Below are positions 19,106 to 28,776 of a DNA stretch of 64,000 nucleotides, in pieces. Location: contig CAVRIG010000023.1 in assembly GCA_963721175.1 (NCBI GenBank), positions 248,001-312,000 on the forward strand. The letters are read 5' to 3'. Positions within the stretch are counted from its first letter, which is position 1. Each line of letters opens with the position of its first letter. The position numbers were made by a program, and so were the translations under genes. This stretch comes from Aliishimia sp963721175. Lineage in GTDB: Bacteria; Pseudomonadota; Alphaproteobacteria; Rhodobacterales; Rhodobacteraceae. A model generated the notes under the pieces. The model saw only the letters and a program-made list of their open reading frames with translations, had not been told where the DNA came from and made no database searches.

Positions 19106-21264
19106 ATGCGGGCCGTGATCTGGCTGGGCATGTGCCTTCAGGCGCAGCGCGGGACGCTGTTTCCCGTGGTCGCCGGTCTTTCTCGGTGTGGGAATCGCTC
19201 TCTACTTCGCCCAAGCGCAGGAGCCATCGATTTACCTGCTGCAGGCGGCGGGTGTTGTTGCAAGCGCGATAGTTCTCGCCGCCTGGCGGCTGTCGGGCAC
19301 TGCGGCGTCCATACTGCTCGCCGCGGCGGCCTTGGTCGCTGCCGGGTTTGCGGTCGCCGGATGGCGCGCGCATGATGTTGCGGCCCCGGTGCTGGACTGG
19401 CGCTACTATGGTCCGGTCGAGGGCCGGGTGGTCGACATCGACCGTTCCGCCTCCGATGCGGTGCGCGTCACGCTCGATCAGGTTCGGCTGGCGCGTGTCC
19501 GGCCGGACGAGACACCCGCACGGGTGCGCATCTCGCTCCACGGGGATTCGGTCGAGGGGCCCGAACCCGTTCCGGGCGCACGCGTCATGACGACGGCGCA
19601 CATCTCGCCGCCCGGCGGGCCGGTCGAGCCAGGCGGTTTCGACTTCCAGCGCCACTCCTGGTTCGATCAACTGGGCGGCGTCGGCTACACCCGCGTGCCT
19701 CTGATGCTGGCGGAACCCGTGGGCGACGCCGGGTTTCAGCTTGCGGTGTTCCGCGTGCGGATGGCGGTCTCCGATTACGTTCGCGGCGTGCTGCCGGGCG
19801 ATATCGGCGGCTTCGCCGCGGCGGTGACCGCCGGCGACCGCAGCGGCATGGGGCAGGGCGCGCTGGATGCGCTGCGGGCCAGCAACCTCGCACACCTTCT
19901 GGCGATTTCGGGGCTCCACATGGGGCTCCTGACCGGATTCGTCTTTGCCGTCCTGCGCTTCGGACTGGTCCTGTTGCCTTGGGCCGCGCTGCAACATGCC
20001 GACGCGATCGATCGCGGCATTCGTGGCACTTCTGGCCGGGGCGGGGTACCTGGCACTTTCCGGCGGCAACGTCGCGACGGAGCGGGCCTTCATCATGGCC
20101 GCCGTGGCGCTTGTGCGCGGTGATGCTCAACCGCCGGGCGATTTCCCTGCGATCCGTCGCGATTGCGGCGCTGGTGGTTCTGGTGTTGCGGCCGGAGGCG
20201 TTGCTGGGTCCCGGGTTCCAGATGTCCTTTGCCGCGACGGCAGGACTGGTGGCCGTGTTCAACGCGATCCGCCACGCGCCGTGGTCCCTGCCGCGCTGGC
20301 TGAAGCCGGTGGCCGCGGTGGTGATGTCATCGGCGGTCGCGGGCGCTCGCCACCGCGCCCTACGCGGCCGCGCATTTCAACGCGATCGCGCATTACGGCC
20401 TGCCGGCCAACATCCTGAGCGTGCCGATCATGGGGATGCTGGTCGTGCCCGCGGCCGTGTCTGGCGGTCTGCCTTGCGCCGATCGGTCTGGCGGAGCTCG
20501 GGCTTGCCCTCATGGGCTGGGGGCTGCGCTGGATCCTCTTCGTGGCGGAAACGACCGCCGCCTTGCCAGGCGCGCGCAGCTTTGTCATCGGTCCCAACGC
20601 ATGGGTGCTGCCCTGCCTGACGCTTGGCGCGCTGATCGTGATCCTGTGGCGCGGACATGGCCGTTGGGTCGGCGTGGTGCCGGTGGCGGCGGCCTTCGCG
20701 ATCTGGTCGGCGGTGCCGCGGCCCGACCTTCTGATCGCGGATACCGGCGGTCTCGTCGGCGTGATGACCGACAGCGGCCGCGCGCTCAGCCGGGCAAAGG
20801 GATCGGGCTTCGTTGCCGACAATTGGCTGGAGAATGACGGGGACGGCGCGGATCAGGAACAGGCGAATGCGCGGTGGACGGATGTCTGGCCGGATGACGA
20901 ACGCACCCGCGTCACTGCGGCGACCTTCTCCTCCCGGCATCTCCTGCACCTGACCGGCAAGACCGCCGCGGCGGCGGCGCCCGATTGCCTCGGCGGCATC
21001 CTCGTCGCGAACGAAAAACTGCCCGAACGCCAACCCGGCTGCCTGATCCTCGATCCGGAAACGCTGCGGGCGACGGGAGCCGTGGCGCTCACGCGGCAGG
21101 CGGATGGCAGCGTGGTCATTACCACCGCACGGGATATCGCAGGCGACAGGCTGTGGTCGCAATGGCCGGCCGACCGGCCGGTGCTTGATCCGTTGCCCGC
21201 TGTGACGGAGCCCGAGGGACCAGCGGATCAGTACGTGCGGATCAGCCCGACCAGCCGTCCCTGA
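19106..21264 (+). CDS. comEC: ComEC/Rec2 DNA-uptake channel (five frameshifts)
   Basis: ComEC forms the inner-membrane channel that brings single-stranded DNA into the cytoplasm. The start at 19106 follows GAGAGGGGAG. The N-terminal part carries membrane segments and a DUF4131-like OB region (VEGRVVDIDRSASDAVRVTL); the competence domain shows ASNLAHLLAISGLHMGLLTG; further membrane segments follow, and a C-terminal soluble part begins near DLLIADTGGLVGVM. Net +1 shifts lie near 19170, 19990, 20120, 20345 and 20470; corrected length is about 717 residues. In Rhodobacter capsulatus ComEC is needed to receive gene-transfer-agent DNA. Its 3' end overlaps the convergent lexA gene by 37 bases. Confidence 0.92.
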
Positions 21265-21938
21265 ACCTTCACCTCGCCCACCGGAAACACGCGGGTTTCA
21301 TAGGCCGGGTTCGCCGCCTCGAGCGCGATCGTGTTGCCGTGCCGTCGATAGCGTTTCAGCGTGGCTTCGTGGTCCTCGATCAGGGCCACGACGATATCGC
21401 CATTGTCGGCTTGCGAGGTCTCCTTGATCACCACCACGTCGCCATCGTTGATCCCGGCTTCGATCATGGAATTGCCCTTGACCTCGAGTGCGTAGTGATC
21501 GCCGCGGCCCGACAGCATTTGCTGCCGGCACCGCCACGGTGTGGCTCACCTCGCTGATGGCTTCGATCGGGACACCGGCGGCAATGCGCCCCATCATGGG
21601 CAGTTCCCGGACGTGCAGGTCGTCGACGGTTCTGGCATCACGCGACCGTGCGCTGTCAGGACGATCCCCTTCGATCACGCGCGGCTCGAACCCGGCGCGG
21701 GCGATCTGGCGTTCGCTGCCAGGTTTTCCGGCAGTTTCACGATCTCGATCGCGCGGGCCCGGTGGGCAAGCCGCCGGATGAACCCGCGTTCCTCCAGCGC
21801 CGTGATCAGCCGGTGGATCCCGGATTTCGAGCGGAGGTCCAGTGCTTCCTTCATTTCGTCGAAACTGGGAGGAACACCGTCACGTGACACGCGCCGGTTG
21901 ATGAAATCCAGCAAATCCAGTTGCTTCCTGGTCAGCAT
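21228..21938 (-). CDS. lexA: SOS repressor LexA (frameshifted)
   Basis: LexA represses DNA-damage genes and cleaves itself when RecA filaments form. The DNA-binding domain starts MLTRKQLDLLDFINRRVSRD; the Ala-Gly self-cleavage site is in RIAAGVPIEAI; the catalytic Ser is in VKGNSMIEAGI and the catalytic Lys in DHEATLKRYRR. Net +3 bases (near 21700 and 21520) break the frame; corrected length about 235 residues. The start at 21938 is downstream of a matching SOS box, so autoregulation is expected. In R. capsulatus LexA also influences gene transfer agent production. Confidence 0.95.
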
Positions 21939-21970
21939 GCTCGTGTCCTCCGAGAACATTGTTTGGTTTT

Positions 21971-21985
21971 GTTCTAGATGTGTTC
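21971..21985. promoter_or_regulatory. LexA-binding SOS box
   Basis: GTTC-N7-GTTC (GTTCTAGATGTGTTC) is the alphaproteobacterial SOS box consensus. It lies 33 bases upstream of the lexA start, between lexA and moeA, in a short AT-richer stretch. Confidence 0.85.
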
Positions 21986-22029
21986 TCGTTTTGTGTCAAC
22001 TGTGCACGACAGCGGCAGCTCTTTCGCCC

Positions 22030-23208
22030 TCAAAGAGGGATGAACTCGATCGTGTCACCCGCCACGCGCGCGCCGTCGTCCGGCGGACGCACGGCCAAGG
22101 CGTGTGGCCTCGCTCAGAACACGCAGAAGCGAGCTGTCCTGACGGTCAAAGACATGCAGTCCGTCCCCGTCCATACACGCACGCATGTAGTGCTCCCGCG
22201 GCCCGTTGGCGACCGATGTCATGCGCCAGCACCGCCGTCTTGCGCGGGGGATGGTTCGGCCGCCTGGCCCAGCATCACGCGCATCATCGGCAGCAGGAAG
22301 ACGGTGCCGCAGACCATCGCCGAAACCGGATTGCCCGGCAGCCCGACCATCGGCGTGCCGTGCAGCCGCCCGGCCATCAAGCGGTTTGCCGGGCCGCATC
22401 GCGATCTTGTAGAACGCGCGCTCCATCCCGAGCTCCTCCGCGACCTCGCCCGACCAGGTCGTGATCGCCCACCGACGCGCCGCCGATCGTGACGATCAGG
22501 TCGGCGCCCCGCGCAAGATCGAAGGCCATGCGCAGGCTGTCGGCCGTGTCCTTCGCTGCCGGCAGCACGCGCGCCACGGCGCCGTTCTGCTCCAGCAGCG
22601 CGGCGAGACCATAGGTGTTCGACGCGATGATCTGGTGCGGGCCCGGGATCCTCGCCGGGCTGCACCAGTTCGTCCCCCGTCGGGATCAGCGCCACCACCG
22701 GCCGCCGCCGCACGGAGAGCATGCCGTGGTTCATCGATGCCAACAGCGCGATGTCTCCGGGCGCGAGCGGACCGGCCGGGGCAAAATTGTCGCCCTTCTT
22801 GAAGTCTCCGCCCGCGGGCCGGACATGGCCGGTGTCGATCCGTTCCGCGGTGATGGCGATCAGATCGCCGCGACGGGTCACGTCTTCCTGGATGACGACG
22901 CAATCGGTACCCTCCGGCAGCGGCGCACCGGTGAAAATGCGCACCGCCTGTCCCGGACCGACGCGGCCAGAATAGCCGTGGCCCGCCGCGGCCTCGCCGA
23001 TCACCTTGAACTGCGCGTCCTGCTCGACCTCGGTGGCGCGCACGGCATAGCCATCCATCGCCGACGCCGCGAAGGGGGGCTGCGTGAGTTTCGCCGCCAC
23101 CGGTGTTGCCAGGATACGCCCGGCAGCGGCGCGCAGGGGAACGGTTTCCGGCTCCAGCGGCGACACCAGGGCAAAGAGGTGATCCAGTGCTTCGGCGACG
23201 GAGATCAT
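22030..23208 (-). CDS. moeA: Molybdopterin molybdenumtransferase MoeA (frameshifted)
   Basis: MoeA inserts molybdate into adenylylated molybdopterin in cofactor biosynthesis. The first 170 residues are intact (MISVAEALDHLFALVSPLEP, FAASAMDGYAVRATEVEQ, VRIFTGAPLPEGTDCVVIQE). Beyond about 22640 the frame changes several times; recognisable pieces continue (VALIPTGDELVQPGE, then TIGGASVGDHDL, PMVGLPGNPVSAMVC and the C-terminal beta-barrel ending TIEFIPL). Corrected length is about 391 residues. The ATG overlaps the moaC stop (ATGA). Confidence 0.93.
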
Positions 23209-23691
23209 GTCGCGTCGGGCTCGAATTCGTGCCGGCCGGACTTGCCGCCGTCCTTCAGCGCGACATGCAGCCCGCCGATCTCCATGCTCCGGTCGACGGC
23301 CTTCACCATGTCATAGACGGTGAGCGCCGCCACCGACGCGGCGGTCAGCGCCTCCATCTCCACGCCCGTCTGGCCCGTGGTCTTGACGGTCGCGCTGAGG
23401 CGCAGGCCGGGCAGGTCGCCGTCCACCTCGATCTCGATCGACACCTTCGCGATCGGCAGCGGATGGCAGAGCGGGATGAGATCGGAGGTCTTCTTGGCCG
23501 CCATGATCCCGGCGAGCCGTGCGACACCCGCGACGTCGCCCTTCTTGGCGCGGCCTTCTTCTAATCAATTCAAGGGTTTCCGGCTGCATCCTGATCCAGT
23601 TTCGGGCCACCGCGATCCGGTCGGTCACGGCCTTCTCGCTGACATCGACCATCTGCGCGTCGCCCTTGGCGTCGAAATGGGTGAGCGCCAT
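23205..23691 (-). CDS. moaC: Cyclic pyranopterin monophosphate synthase MoaC (frameshifted)
   Basis: MoaC completes the first step of molybdopterin synthesis, forming cyclic pyranopterin monophosphate. The start is MALTHFDAKGDAQMVDVSEK; the substrate-binding blocks are TSDLIPLCHPLPIAKVSIEI and TGVEMEALTAASVAALTVYD. One extra A near 23563 (ATTAGAAGAAGG where ATTGAAGAAGG is expected) shifts the frame; corrected length 161 residues. The gene starts one base after the trpC stop and overlaps moeA, so it belongs to the trp-moa unit. The molybdenum-dependent CoxL at the right edge is a potential customer for the cofactor. Confidence 0.95.
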
Positions 23692-23692
23692 G

Positions 23693-24506
23693 TCACATCC
23701 CTCCCGGTGTCAACGGATTGGCGAGCAGGTCTCGAGTCGCGGCGGCGACGTCATCCTGCCGCATCAGGCTTTCACCGATCAGGAAGATCCGCGTGCCGTA
23801 CATTGCCAGATCGGCGAGATCCTTGGGCGTGTGCAGCCCGCTTTCGGACACCAGGGTGCGGTCGGGCGGGGCCAGCCGCGCCAGCCGACGTGTCGTGTCA
23901 AGCGTCGTCTCGAACGTCCTCAGGTCGCGGTTGTTGATCCCGATGAGTGGGCTTTTCAGCAGGGCGGCGCGCTCAAGTTCCTGTTCGTCGTGCACCTCGA
24001 TCAGGCAATCCATGTTCCAGTCGGCGGCACAGGCCTCCAGCTCCTGCGCCTGCGCATCGTCGAGCGAGGCCATGATGAGCAGGATGCAGTCGGCACCCAA
24101 GAGCGCGGGCTTCGACCACCTGGTAGGGGTCGTACATGAAATCCTTGCGCAGCACCGGCAAGTCGCAGGCCGCGCGCGCCTGGCTCAGGTATTCCTTCGC
24201 GCCCTCGAAACTCGGCGTGTCGGTCAGGACCGAAAGGCAGGTGGCGCCGCCGGTTTCATAGGCTTTCGCCAGGATGGCCGGATCGAAATCCGCGCGGATC
24301 AGACCCTTGGACGGGCTCGCCTTCTTGATCTCGGCGATCAGGCCGTAGGCTTCGCGCGACGCCCGCTGCACCGCCTTGGTGAAGGGCCGGACCGGATCCG
24401 CCGCCCGCGCCGCCGCCTCGATCGCCTCGAGCGGCATCTCGGCCTTCGCGGCGGCGACCTCCTCCAGCTTGTAGGCCTTGATCTTGTCCAGGATGGTGTC
24501 GGTCAT
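23693..24506 (-). CDS. trpC: Indole-3-glycerol phosphate synthase (frameshifted)
   Basis: TrpC closes the indole ring in tryptophan synthesis. TIM-barrel blocks are visible: LIAEIKKASPSKGLIRADFD near residue 60, LPVLRKDFMYDPYQVVEARA near residue 120, then in the second frame LIGINNRDLRTFETTL and TLVSESGLHTPKDLADLA. One net +1 shift near 24100; corrected length 270 residues. The ATG overlaps the ung stop (ATGA), and the stop is one base before moaC. Confidence 0.96.
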
Positions 24507-25164
24507 GACGATGCGGTCCAGTTGATTTCCTGCTCACCCTCGTCCTTAAGCCACCGGTTGACGGTTGAAAACGGGCGCGATCCGAAAAATCCGCGATGGG
24601 CGGAGAGCGGTGAGGGATGCGGCGTCTCGATCTTGAGGTTCATCGCGCCGTCCACGATGCGCGCGGCCTTCTGCGCGGGGCCGCCCCAGAGGATGTAGGC
24701 GCGCGGCCGGTCGGAGAGGCGCGCCAGCACCTGCTCGACAAGTCGCGACCAGCCCAGACTGCTTGTGTCCGCCAGGGCTGGCCCGCGGGCACCGTGAGAC
24801 TGGTGTTGAGCAGGAGCACGCCCTGATCCGCCCAATCCCGCAGATCGGTGCGGGTGCGCGCCGCGCCCAGATCGTCCTGCAATTCCCTGAAGATGTTGCC
24901 GAGGCTGTCCAGACGCCCCCCGAACGCGTCGGGTATCGAAAAGGCCAGCCCGTCCGCCTTGCCGGGCGTGTGGTAGGGGTCCTGACCCAGGATCACGACG
25001 CGCGTCCGGTCGGGCGGGCAGCGTTCCAGAGCGGCGAACACCAGGTCCCCGGGCGGCAGAACCGGGACGGTCTCATCGGACAGCCGGGCTTCGATGTCGG
25101 GCAGGTCCGTGGTGAAGAAGGGCAGGGCGGCCCAATCGCCCAGCCGCGACAGGTCGAATTTCAT
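24503..25164 (-). CDS. ung: Uracil-DNA glycosylase, family 1 (frameshifted)
   Basis: Removes uracil from DNA to start base excision repair. The water-activating motif is VVILGQDPYHTPGKADGLAF near residue 57; VLLLNTSLTVPAGQP holds the uracil-binding Asn; the leucine-loop motif is HPSPLSAHRGFFGSRPFS. A net +2 (or -1) change near 24770 shifts the frame; corrected length about 219 residues. It sits between trpD and trpC and overlaps both by four bases (ATGA at each side), so it is translated as part of the tryptophan operon, an unusual partner for this enzyme. Confidence 0.95.
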
Positions 25165-26180
25165 GCAGCCGAGGTGATCCGCGCCACCGTCGCGATCTTT
25201 TCGCGTGCGGCACCACTGTCGATGGCCTCCGCCGCGCGGGCCACTCCGAGCCGAAGGTCATCCTCGACGCCCGCGACCTTCAGCGCGGCGGCAGCGTTCA
25301 GCAGCACGGCATCGCGGTAGGCAGTGTGCGCCCCATCCAGAAGCGCGTTGAAGGCGCGGGCGTTCTCTTCGGGCGTGCCCCCGACGATCGCCTCGAACGG
25401 ATGCACCGGCAGCCCCGCATCCTCCGGGTGGAGTTCCAGGTCGCTGACCGAGCCATCCTCGCCCAGCACGGCGACCCAGCTCACGCCGGTGATCGTCAGC
25501 TCGTCTGTGCCGTCCGACCCGTGGACCAGCCAGGCCGCCTCCGAGCCCAGTTGTCCCAGCGTTTCGGCCATCGGGCGGATCAGGTCGCGCGAAAATGCCC
25601 CGGTCAGTTGGCGCTTGACCCCCGCGGGGTTGGTGAGCGGGCCGAGGATGTTGAAGATCGTCCGCGTGCCAAGCTCGGACCGCGTGGGCATGACATGGGC
25701 GATGGCCGGATGATGCATCGGCGCCATCATGAAGCCGATGCCCGCGGCCTCCAGCGCCGCCTCGACCACCTTGGGGCCGACCATGACCTTGATGCCGAGC
25801 TGCGTCAGAGCATCGGCCGCGCCCGATTTCGAACTGAGGTTGCGGTTGCCGTGCTTGGCGACCGGCACGCCGGCGCCGGCGACGACGAAGGCCGTGGCGG
25901 TGGAGATGTTCAGCGTGCCCTTGCCGTCGCCGCCCGTGCCGACGATGTCCATGGCCCCTTCGGGCGCGCGCACCTTGTTGCACTTGCCGCGCATCACCGC
26001 GGCGGCGGCGGCGTATTCGTCCACCGTCTCGCCCCGCGTCCGCAGCGCCATCAGCAGTCCGCCGATCTGGCTCGGCGTCGCCTCGCCGTCGAAGAGGATC
26101 GCGAAGGCGGCCTCCGCCTGCGCACGGGTCAGCGGGCCGTTTGCGGCCGCGTCGATCAGCGGTTTCAGCGCGTCGCTCAT
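25161..26180 (-). CDS. trpD: Anthranilate phosphoribosyltransferase
   Basis: TrpD joins anthranilate and PRPP. The 339-residue frame is intact. The PRPP-binding glycine loop is DIVGTGGDGKGTLNISTATA near residue 80, followed by KHGNRNLSSKSGAADAL and the metal/anthranilate region HPAIAHVMPTRSELGTRTIF. The start was set at the ATG at 26180, which overlaps the trpG stop (ATGA); the longer open frame upstream is antisense to trpG coding and is not used. The stop overlaps ung. Confidence 0.97.
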   Translation of the reverse strand: MSDALKPLIDAAANGPLTRAQAEAAFAILFDGEATPSQIGGLLMALRTRGETVDEYAAAAAVMRGKCNKVRAPEGAMDIVGTGGDGKGTLNISTATAFVVAGAGVPVAKHGNRNLSSKSGAADALTQLGIKVMVGPKVVEAALEAAGIGFMMAPMHHPAIAHVMPTRSELGTRTIFNILGPLTNPAGVKRQLTGAFSRDLIRPMAETLGQLGSEAAWLVHGSDGTDELTITGVSWVAVLGEDGSVSDLELHPEDAGLPVHPFEAIVGGTPEENARAFNALLDGAHTAYRDAVLLNAAAALKVAGVEDDLRLGVARAAEAIDSGAAREKIATVARITSAA

Positions 26181-26758
26181 GCCGGGGCTTTCATGGTGTC
26201 GAGAAAGTTCTGCAGCATCTTGTGGCCATGTTCGGACCGGATCGATTCCGGGTGGAATTGCACGCCTTGGATCGGCAACGCGCGGTGCCGCAGGCCCATG
26301 ATCGTGCCGTCCTCGAGTTCCGCCGTGACCTCCAGGCACTCCGGCAGCCCCTCGCGCGCCACCACGAGCGAATGATAGCGCGTGGCCGGGAACGGAGAGG
26401 GCAGGCCCGCGAAGACGCCCGCGCCGGAGTGGTGCATCTGCCCCAGCTTGCCGTGCACGATCTCCGAATGACGCACCACGCGGCCGCCGAAAGCCTGGCC
26501 GATCGTCTGGTGGCCCAGGCAGACGCCCAAAAGCGGCGTCCCTGTCTCGGCCGCGGCTCCGGTCAGCGCAAGGCAGATGCCCGCCTGGTCCGGATCGCAG
26601 GGCCCCGGAGACAGCACGATCCCCGCAGGGTTCAGCGCCATTGCGGCCTGCACGTCCAGCGCGTCGTTGCGATGCACCACGACTTCGGCCCCCAATTCGC
26701 CCAGGTAGTGGACGAGATTGTAGGTGAAACTGTCGTAGTTATCGATCAGCAGGAGCAT
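26177..26758 (-). CDS. trpG: Anthranilate synthase glutamine amidotransferase component
   Basis: TrpG supplies ammonia from glutamine to TrpE. The class I amidotransferase triad region is visible: catalytic Cys in LLGVCLGHQTIGQAFGG near residue 80, His and Glu in IQGVQFHPESIRSEHG. The N-terminus MLLLIDNYDSFTYNLVHYLG fixes the start at 26758; the upstream in-frame extension has no homology. Length 193 residues, intact. It is the first gene of the run trpG-trpD-ung-trpC-moaC-moeA. trpE is not in the window. No clear attenuator was seen in the 221 bases upstream. Confidence 0.97.
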   Translation of the reverse strand: MLLLIDNYDSFTYNLVHYLGELGAEVVVHRNDALDVQAAMALNPAGIVLSPGPCDPDQAGICLALTGAAAETGTPLLGVCLGHQTIGQAFGGRVVRHSEIVHGKLGQMHHSGAGVFAGLPSPFPATRYHSLVVAREGLPECLEVTAELEDGTIMGLRHRALPIQGVQFHPESIRSEHGHKMLQNFLDTMKAPA

Positions 26759-26979
26759 GAATCCGGCCCTTTGCGACAGGCACCCTCTGGTCAGGCCGGA
26801 GGTGCACGGGTTATAGCTGGGCTGTAACTGTTCAGTCTTGGGCGGGGGCGTCAAGGGCATCACGGGTGCCGGCGATGTTCGGGCTGGATGAATGGCGGAG
26901 CGATCGGGTGAGAAATCGCGCCGCCCCGCATGGGCGGGCAACTTGCCAGCCCGGCGGTCGGAGCAGGAGAGAGCAGGCG

Positions 26980-28699
26980 ATGGCACGCGCGTTTCTGAGC
27001 GGATTTGTCGTGGGCACGGCCATGCTGGCCGGTGCGGCGGCGGTCACGTCGTTTCTTGTGGGACCACCCGCGCCGCCGGAGATCAGCGTCGATTTGGGCA
27101 CCGCCAGAGTCACTCCGCCCCGCAGCGCGGAATTGTCCGGACCGGTCCCGATCCAGGGTGGCGGCGTTTCATCCAAACCTCAGAAGCCGGCGGTAGTGGA
27201 TGCACCTGAGGTGGAGCGGCAGGCGAACTTCGATATCGAGGCCGTTCGTCCGGCCAGCCGTCCCACGGCGGGTGAAACATCCGCCGATGTGTCCGAGCCC
27301 ACCACGCCGGCGGAGACCGGCGGGGTGTCCGTCGATGGCGATGCGCCCGTTGCCGCGAACCGCAGGGCGGCCGTGCCGGATTCACCCGCCGGCGAGGATC
27401 CGGCCGCCATCGTCACGAATCCACCGCTCCCGGCGGGGTCTGGCGTCGCCGGGGCAGGTCCGGGTCCGTCCGTCGGCGACGGCTTGCGTGTGCCGGAGGC
27501 CGCAGAGGAGGACCGTCCGGTGGTTCCGGGCGCCGATCGCGCCTTTGCGCAGCGCGTTGGCGCGCCGCTTGCGCAGAGTTCGCCGGATCAGCCCCGGCGG
27601 CCCGAGGTTCTGGTGCAGTCTGCACCGCAACCCGAGACCGACATCGCCGCCCCGTCCGAAGCCGGCGACACGACCGGCCAGCGCGACACGCTGATCGCTC
27701 CGTCGCCGGACGGGAGTTCGACTACCCCGACCGCGCCGGCACGCGCCCAAGCGCCCGAGCCGGAAGCGGCTCCGTCTGCCGGACGGTTGCCACCGGCCGG
27801 AGCTGCGGTGACCGACACCGGCGGAACCCGCGAGATCGTGCTGCCGCAGGCAGGATCGACGGCTGGCGGAACCGGGCGCGTCGCGCCGGCCATCGGGACA
27901 CCGGCCACCAGCCTTCTGCAGCGCGACGGCGGCCAAGCCGCCCCGGTGGAGGACGCGGCGGAGGGCGAGACAGAGGATGACGCAGCAGCGACGGAGCTGG
28001 ATCCCCCCGCGCTCGTTCAGAATGCGGAGCCGTTCGAGACCACGGCCGGTGATCCGCTGATGTCGATCATCCTGATGGATACCGGCCAGGATCGGGACGA
28101 GGACACGATCGGTCTCGCGGCGCTGCGCAGTTTTCCCTACCCGCTCAGCTTCGCCGTCGATACCGGTCTGCCTGACGCCGCGGAGCGCGCGGAGGCGTAC
28201 CGCGCCGCCGGTTACGAGGTCCTGGCCCTGGTGAATTTGCCTGCCGAATTTGACGGCCGCCGATACCGAGGTCGCGCTGACGGCGAGCCTGGCTCGTGTC
28301 CCGCAAGCGGTTGGCGTCCTCGAAGGCACGGAGACGGGCCTGCAGGGCAGCAACGAGATGTCTTCGCAAGTCGCCGCCATCCTCGCGGAGACCGGCCACG
28401 GCATCGTCTGGCAGCCAGGCGGGCTCGGCACCGCGCAAAGGCGCGCGGCTCAATCCGGTGTCGCGTCCCGTACCCTCTACCGCAATCTCGACAGTCAGGA
28501 TCAGACGCCCCTGCTGATCCGGCGGGTGCTGGATCAGGCCGCCTTCAAGGCAAGCCAGGAAGGCTCTGTCGTCATGGTCGGCCGTATGCGCCCCGACACG
28601 ATATCGGCGCTCCTTGTATGGGGGCTGCAGGATCGGGCGCAACGGGTGGTGGTCACGCCGGTCTCGACCGTATTGCTGGCAGATCAGCAGAGCGGTTGA
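26980..28699 (+). CDS. Divergent polysaccharide deacetylase (YibQ-like) with long linker
   Basis: An inner-membrane-anchored protein with an N-terminal membrane segment (MARAFLSGFVVGTAMLAGAA), about 340 residues of Pro/Ala/Gly/Glu-rich low-complexity sequence, and a C-terminal divergent polysaccharide deacetylase domain starting near MSIILMDTGQDRDEDTIGLA and continuing with PYPLSFAVDTGLPDAAERAE. The ATG at 26980 follows GGAGAGAG. One net +1 shift near 28255 separates the last 150 residues; corrected length about 572. The role of the family in peptidoglycan or envelope maintenance is only partly known. It is transcribed divergently from trpG. Confidence 0.85.
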
Positions 28700-28776
28700 G
28701 AGGGGCGCCCGCGAAGACTGGGATCACCGGGGAGCTTTTGTCTCAAGACCGATAGGGGCGCACTCTCCGATCACGC

